DNA of 15,692 nt from Candidatus Gerdarchaeota archaeon (GTDB taxonomy: Archaea > Asgardarchaeota > Heimdallarchaeia > JABLTI01). The notes below the pieces were generated by a model. That model searched no databases. It saw only the letters and a list, made by a program, of their open reading frames with translations, and was not told where the DNA came from. Below, one piece after another: positions 13,838 through 15,692 of this stretch; the first letter of the stretch is position 1, and the number at the start of each line of letters is the position of its first letter. The stretch covers positions 1-15,692 of the forward strand of contig JAEOUJ010000355.1 in the NCBI GenBank assembly GCA_016839405.1. The letters run 5' to 3'. A program made the translations under genes and the position numbers.

Positions 13838-15220
13838 ATGAGTAAAAAAAGTGAAGGATCAGCAATAAATATTCAAAAGGAAATGGAATCATATCTTAAA
13901 ATAAAAAGTACTGATGAGCTTTTTAGCGACATACCAGATTCCATTCGTTTAAAACAACCTCTGAAATTATCTGCTGGTCTCTCAGAAAGAGACCTTTCAA
14001 TTTATATTGATAAGGTTCTATCTATGAACAAGGAAGTAATCTCCTTTCTAGGTGGAGGTGCTCAAAACCATTATATCCCCGCTCTAGTTCAAGAAGTAAT
14101 GTTAAAACCAGAATTACTCAATTCATATACTCCATATCAACCAGAAGTTGCACAAGGAATGTTGCAAGGTCTTTTTGAATATCAAAGCTTAATCAACGAA
14201 TTAACTGGAATGAATGTAACAAATGCTAGTATGTATGATTGGGCTACATCAATAGCTGAAGCATTACTTATGGCAGTACGTTTAGAAAAATCACGCTCGA
14301 AAGTATTAATAACTACAAGCATTCATCCAGATAGATTATCAGTTATTAAGAATTACTTAGCTGGTCCGAAAATTAGTTTTGAAATGGTAAAATACAATCA
14401 AGAAACTGGCGAATTGGATCTGAATGATTTAAAAGGTAAATTATCCAATGATATAGCAGCTTTTTATTTTGAAACACCAAATAGCTTTGGTGTAATAGAA
14501 AGTCAAGCTGAAGAGATTTGTAAAATTGTTCATGAAGTTGAAGCTAAAGCAATTGTTGGTGTTGATCCAATCTCCTTAGGAATTCTTAAAGCTCCTGGTG
14601 ATTATGGAGCTGATATTGTTGTTGGGGAAGGTCAAGGTCTAGGCTCTCCATTAAGTTTCGGTGGTCCACATTTCGGTTTCTTCTCTGTTAATTATGATCG
14701 CAAAATAATTAGACAAATGCCAGGACGATTGGTTGGGTTAACAAAAACAGAGGATGGACAGCAAAGAGCTTTTGTATTAACTTTATCAACAAGAGAACAA
14801 CACATACGTAGAGAAAAAGCAACAAGCAATATATGTACAAACCAATCGATTTTAGCTTTTGGAGCAGGAGTTTACCTCTCTTTGCTAGGTGCTGATGGTT
14901 TAAAGAAAACAGCTGAATATTGTTTATTAGCTGCTCATTATTTAGCAGATGAAATTAATAAGCTAAAGTATTTTGAAGCACCAGTTTTTACAGGTTCTTA
15001 TTATAATGAATTTGTAGTTCGATTAACAAAAGGTAATATGATTGATTTGGAAACTGAACTTATTAATCAAGGAATTGTTGGTGGTTATACACTCGAAAAA
15101 TGTCATCCTGAAATTGGAGAAGCAGCTATCTTTTGTGTTACAGAAATGCATACAATAGATGATATAAATCAGCTTTTGAAAATACTTCAAGTGTTTGATA
15201 AAAAATTAGGAGGGCATTAA
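13838..15220 (+). CDS. gcvPA: Glycine dehydrogenase (decarboxylating) subunit 1
   Basis: This is the alpha half of the split P protein found in archaea and many bacteria. With GcvPB it forms the PLP enzyme that decarboxylates glycine and loads the aminomethyl group on GcvH. The 460-residue length fits the family. Characteristic stretches are S-F-L-G-G-G-A-Q-N-H-Y-I-P (69-81), S-Y-T-P-Y-Q-P-E-V-A-Q-G (96-107), N-A-S-M-Y-D-W-A-T (129-137), the G-E-G-Q-G-L-G-S-P-L-S-F-G-G-P-H loop and M-P-G-R-L-V-G, then T-R-E-Q-H-I-R-R-E-K-A-T-S-N-I-C-T-N-Q. The PLP-binding Lys is carried by subunit 2, not this one. The N-terminal 15 residues look variable. The ATG at 13838 has only a distant GGAG (13 bases upstream), so translation may depend on coupling with gcvH. 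Confidence 0.95.
   Translation: MSKKSEGSAINIQKEMESYLKIKSTDELFSDIPDSIRLKQPLKLSAGLSERDLSIYIDKVLSMNKEVISFLGGGAQNHYIPALVQEVMLKPELLNSYTPYQPEVAQGMLQGLFEYQSLINELTGMNVTNASMYDWATSIAEALLMAVRLEKSRSKVLITTSIHPDRLSVIKNYLAGPKISFEMVKYNQETGELDLNDLKGKLSNDIAAFYFETPNSFGVIESQAEEICKIVHEVEAKAIVGVDPISLGILKAPGDYGADIVVGEGQGLGSPLSFGGPHFGFFSVNYDRKIIRQMPGRLVGLTKTEDGQQRAFVLTLSTREQHIRREKATSNICTNQSILAFGAGVYLSLLGADGLKKTAEYCLLAAHYLADEINKLKYFEAPVFTGSYYNEFVVRLTKGNMIDLETELINQGIVGGYTLEKCHPEIGEAAIFCVTEMHTIDDINQLLKILQVFDKKLGGH
15208..15213 (+). promoter_or_regulatory. Ribosome binding site of gcvPB
   Basis: AGGAGGG-like sequence inside the end of gcvPA lies about nine bases before the ATG at 15223. It is the strongest Shine-Dalgarno match in the operon. 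Confidence 0.6.
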
Positions 15221-15222
15221 AA

Positions 15223-15692
15223 ATGGCTGAGAAAAAATCACAACAAGCATATTATCCTGAACCATTAATATTTGAAATAGAATCAACTAAATACCCAAAA
15301 TATAAACCTCCTAAAATCCCTGAGATTATTGCTAATAAATTCAAGAATATAACATCATTAATACCAGAAAAAATTCAAAGAAAAAATATACCAGATTTAC
15401 CAATTTTAGCTGAATATCAATTAGCAAGACATTATTTACACCTTGCACAAATGAATTTTGCAGTTGATACTGGATTTTATCCATTAGGTAGTTGTACCAT
15501 GAAGTATAATCCAAAAATCAATGATCTTATTGCTTCAGATAAAAGAGTAGCAGTAGCTCATCCATTCCAGCCAATTAGAACAGTGCAAGGGAACATTAGA
15601 ATTCTATATGAAACAGAAAAAATGTTAAATGAAATAGCAGGAATGGCTAGAACAACATTACAACCATCAGCAGGAGCACATGGTGAGCTAAC
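15223..15692 (+). CDS. gcvPB: Glycine dehydrogenase (decarboxylating) subunit 2, N-terminal part
   Basis: The frame starts two bases after the gcvPA stop and runs off the window after 156 codons. The peptide has the GcvPB hallmarks: a variable N-terminus (M-A-E-K-K-S), then D-T-G-F-Y-P-L-G-S-C-T-M-K-Y-N-P-K-I-N, then Y-E-T-E-K-M-L-N-E-I-A-G-M and L-Q-P-S-A-G-A-H-G-E-L-T at the edge. Subunit 2 carries the PLP-binding Lys, which lies further downstream and is not visible here. The adjacency and order (H, PA, PB) are the usual arrangement. GcvT and lipoate or dehydrogenase genes, if linked, must be further right or elsewhere. The truncation is by the window edge and is not a biological break. 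Confidence 0.95.
   Translation, partial: MAEKKSQQAYYPEPLIFEIESTKYPKYKPPKIPEIIANKFKNITSLIPEKIQRKNIPDLPILAEYQLARHYLHLAQMNFAVDTGFYPLGSCTMKYNPKINDLIASDKRVAVAHPFQPIRTVQGNIRILYETEKMLNEIAGMARTTLQPSAGAHGEL

Overview
The window reads as ordinary chromosome of a low-GC archaeon. The replicative polymerase D small subunit (DP1), a UbiA enzyme of the type that makes archaeal ether lipids, archease, a GTPBP1-like translational GTPase, a split glycine decarboxylase beside methanopterin-type C1 genes, and TATA-like elements before genes all point to Archaea. The eukaryote-like GTPBP1 homologue, the abundance of coiled-coil proteins and the low GC would fit an Asgard archaeon (for example a Heimdallarchaeia-type lineage). 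That placement is inference, since no rRNA or other marker is present. Base composition, about one third GC by eye, looks even throughout. I see no sign of an insertion sequence, prophage, CRISPR array, tRNA or rRNA.

Layout. (1) Positions 1-2797, plus strand: the last codons of archease, then DP1 of DNA polymerase D and a UbiA prenyltransferase, probably one transcript. (2) Positions 2821-7732, minus strand: a 276-residue coiled-coil protein, a thioredoxin reductase-like flavoprotein, a GTPBP1/2-like GTPase and a 405-residue coiled-coil protein, spaced about 105-125 bp apart and probably transcribed separately. (3) Positions 7992-9942, plus strand: an overlapping MoxR AAA ATPase and VWA-domain pair, divergent from the large coiled-coil gene. 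(4) Positions 9997-10305, minus strand: a small protein with two tandem zinc fingers. (5) Positions 10306-10692: a gene-free stretch with AT-rich promoter-like sequence and inverted repeats. (6) Positions 10693 to the end, plus strand: a C1 block with a flavoprotein-ferredoxin of the dihydromethanopterin reductase/archaeoflavoprotein type, a dihydropteroate synthase-like protein, GcvH, GcvPA and the start of GcvPB.

How the genes work together. The last block is the clearest functional unit. A pterin reductase-like protein and a dihydropteroate synthase-like protein sit directly upstream of glycine cleavage genes, suggesting that the one-carbon unit released from glycine is passed to a methanopterin-type carrier made and kept reduced by the neighbouring products. 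GcvT and the lipoamide dehydrogenase are not in the window. The MoxR-VWA pair is a common chaperone-like pairing whose client cannot be told from sequence.

I did not find a clearly new multi-gene system. The least explained items are the two coiled-coil proteins, the exactly duplicated 37-residue zinc-finger unit, an acidic insertion in the flavoprotein, a thioredoxin reductase with an unusual nucleotide-binding site, a 22-codon reading frame just before gcvH, and an 8-base motif (CAAAGTAT) that recurs near four gene starts.
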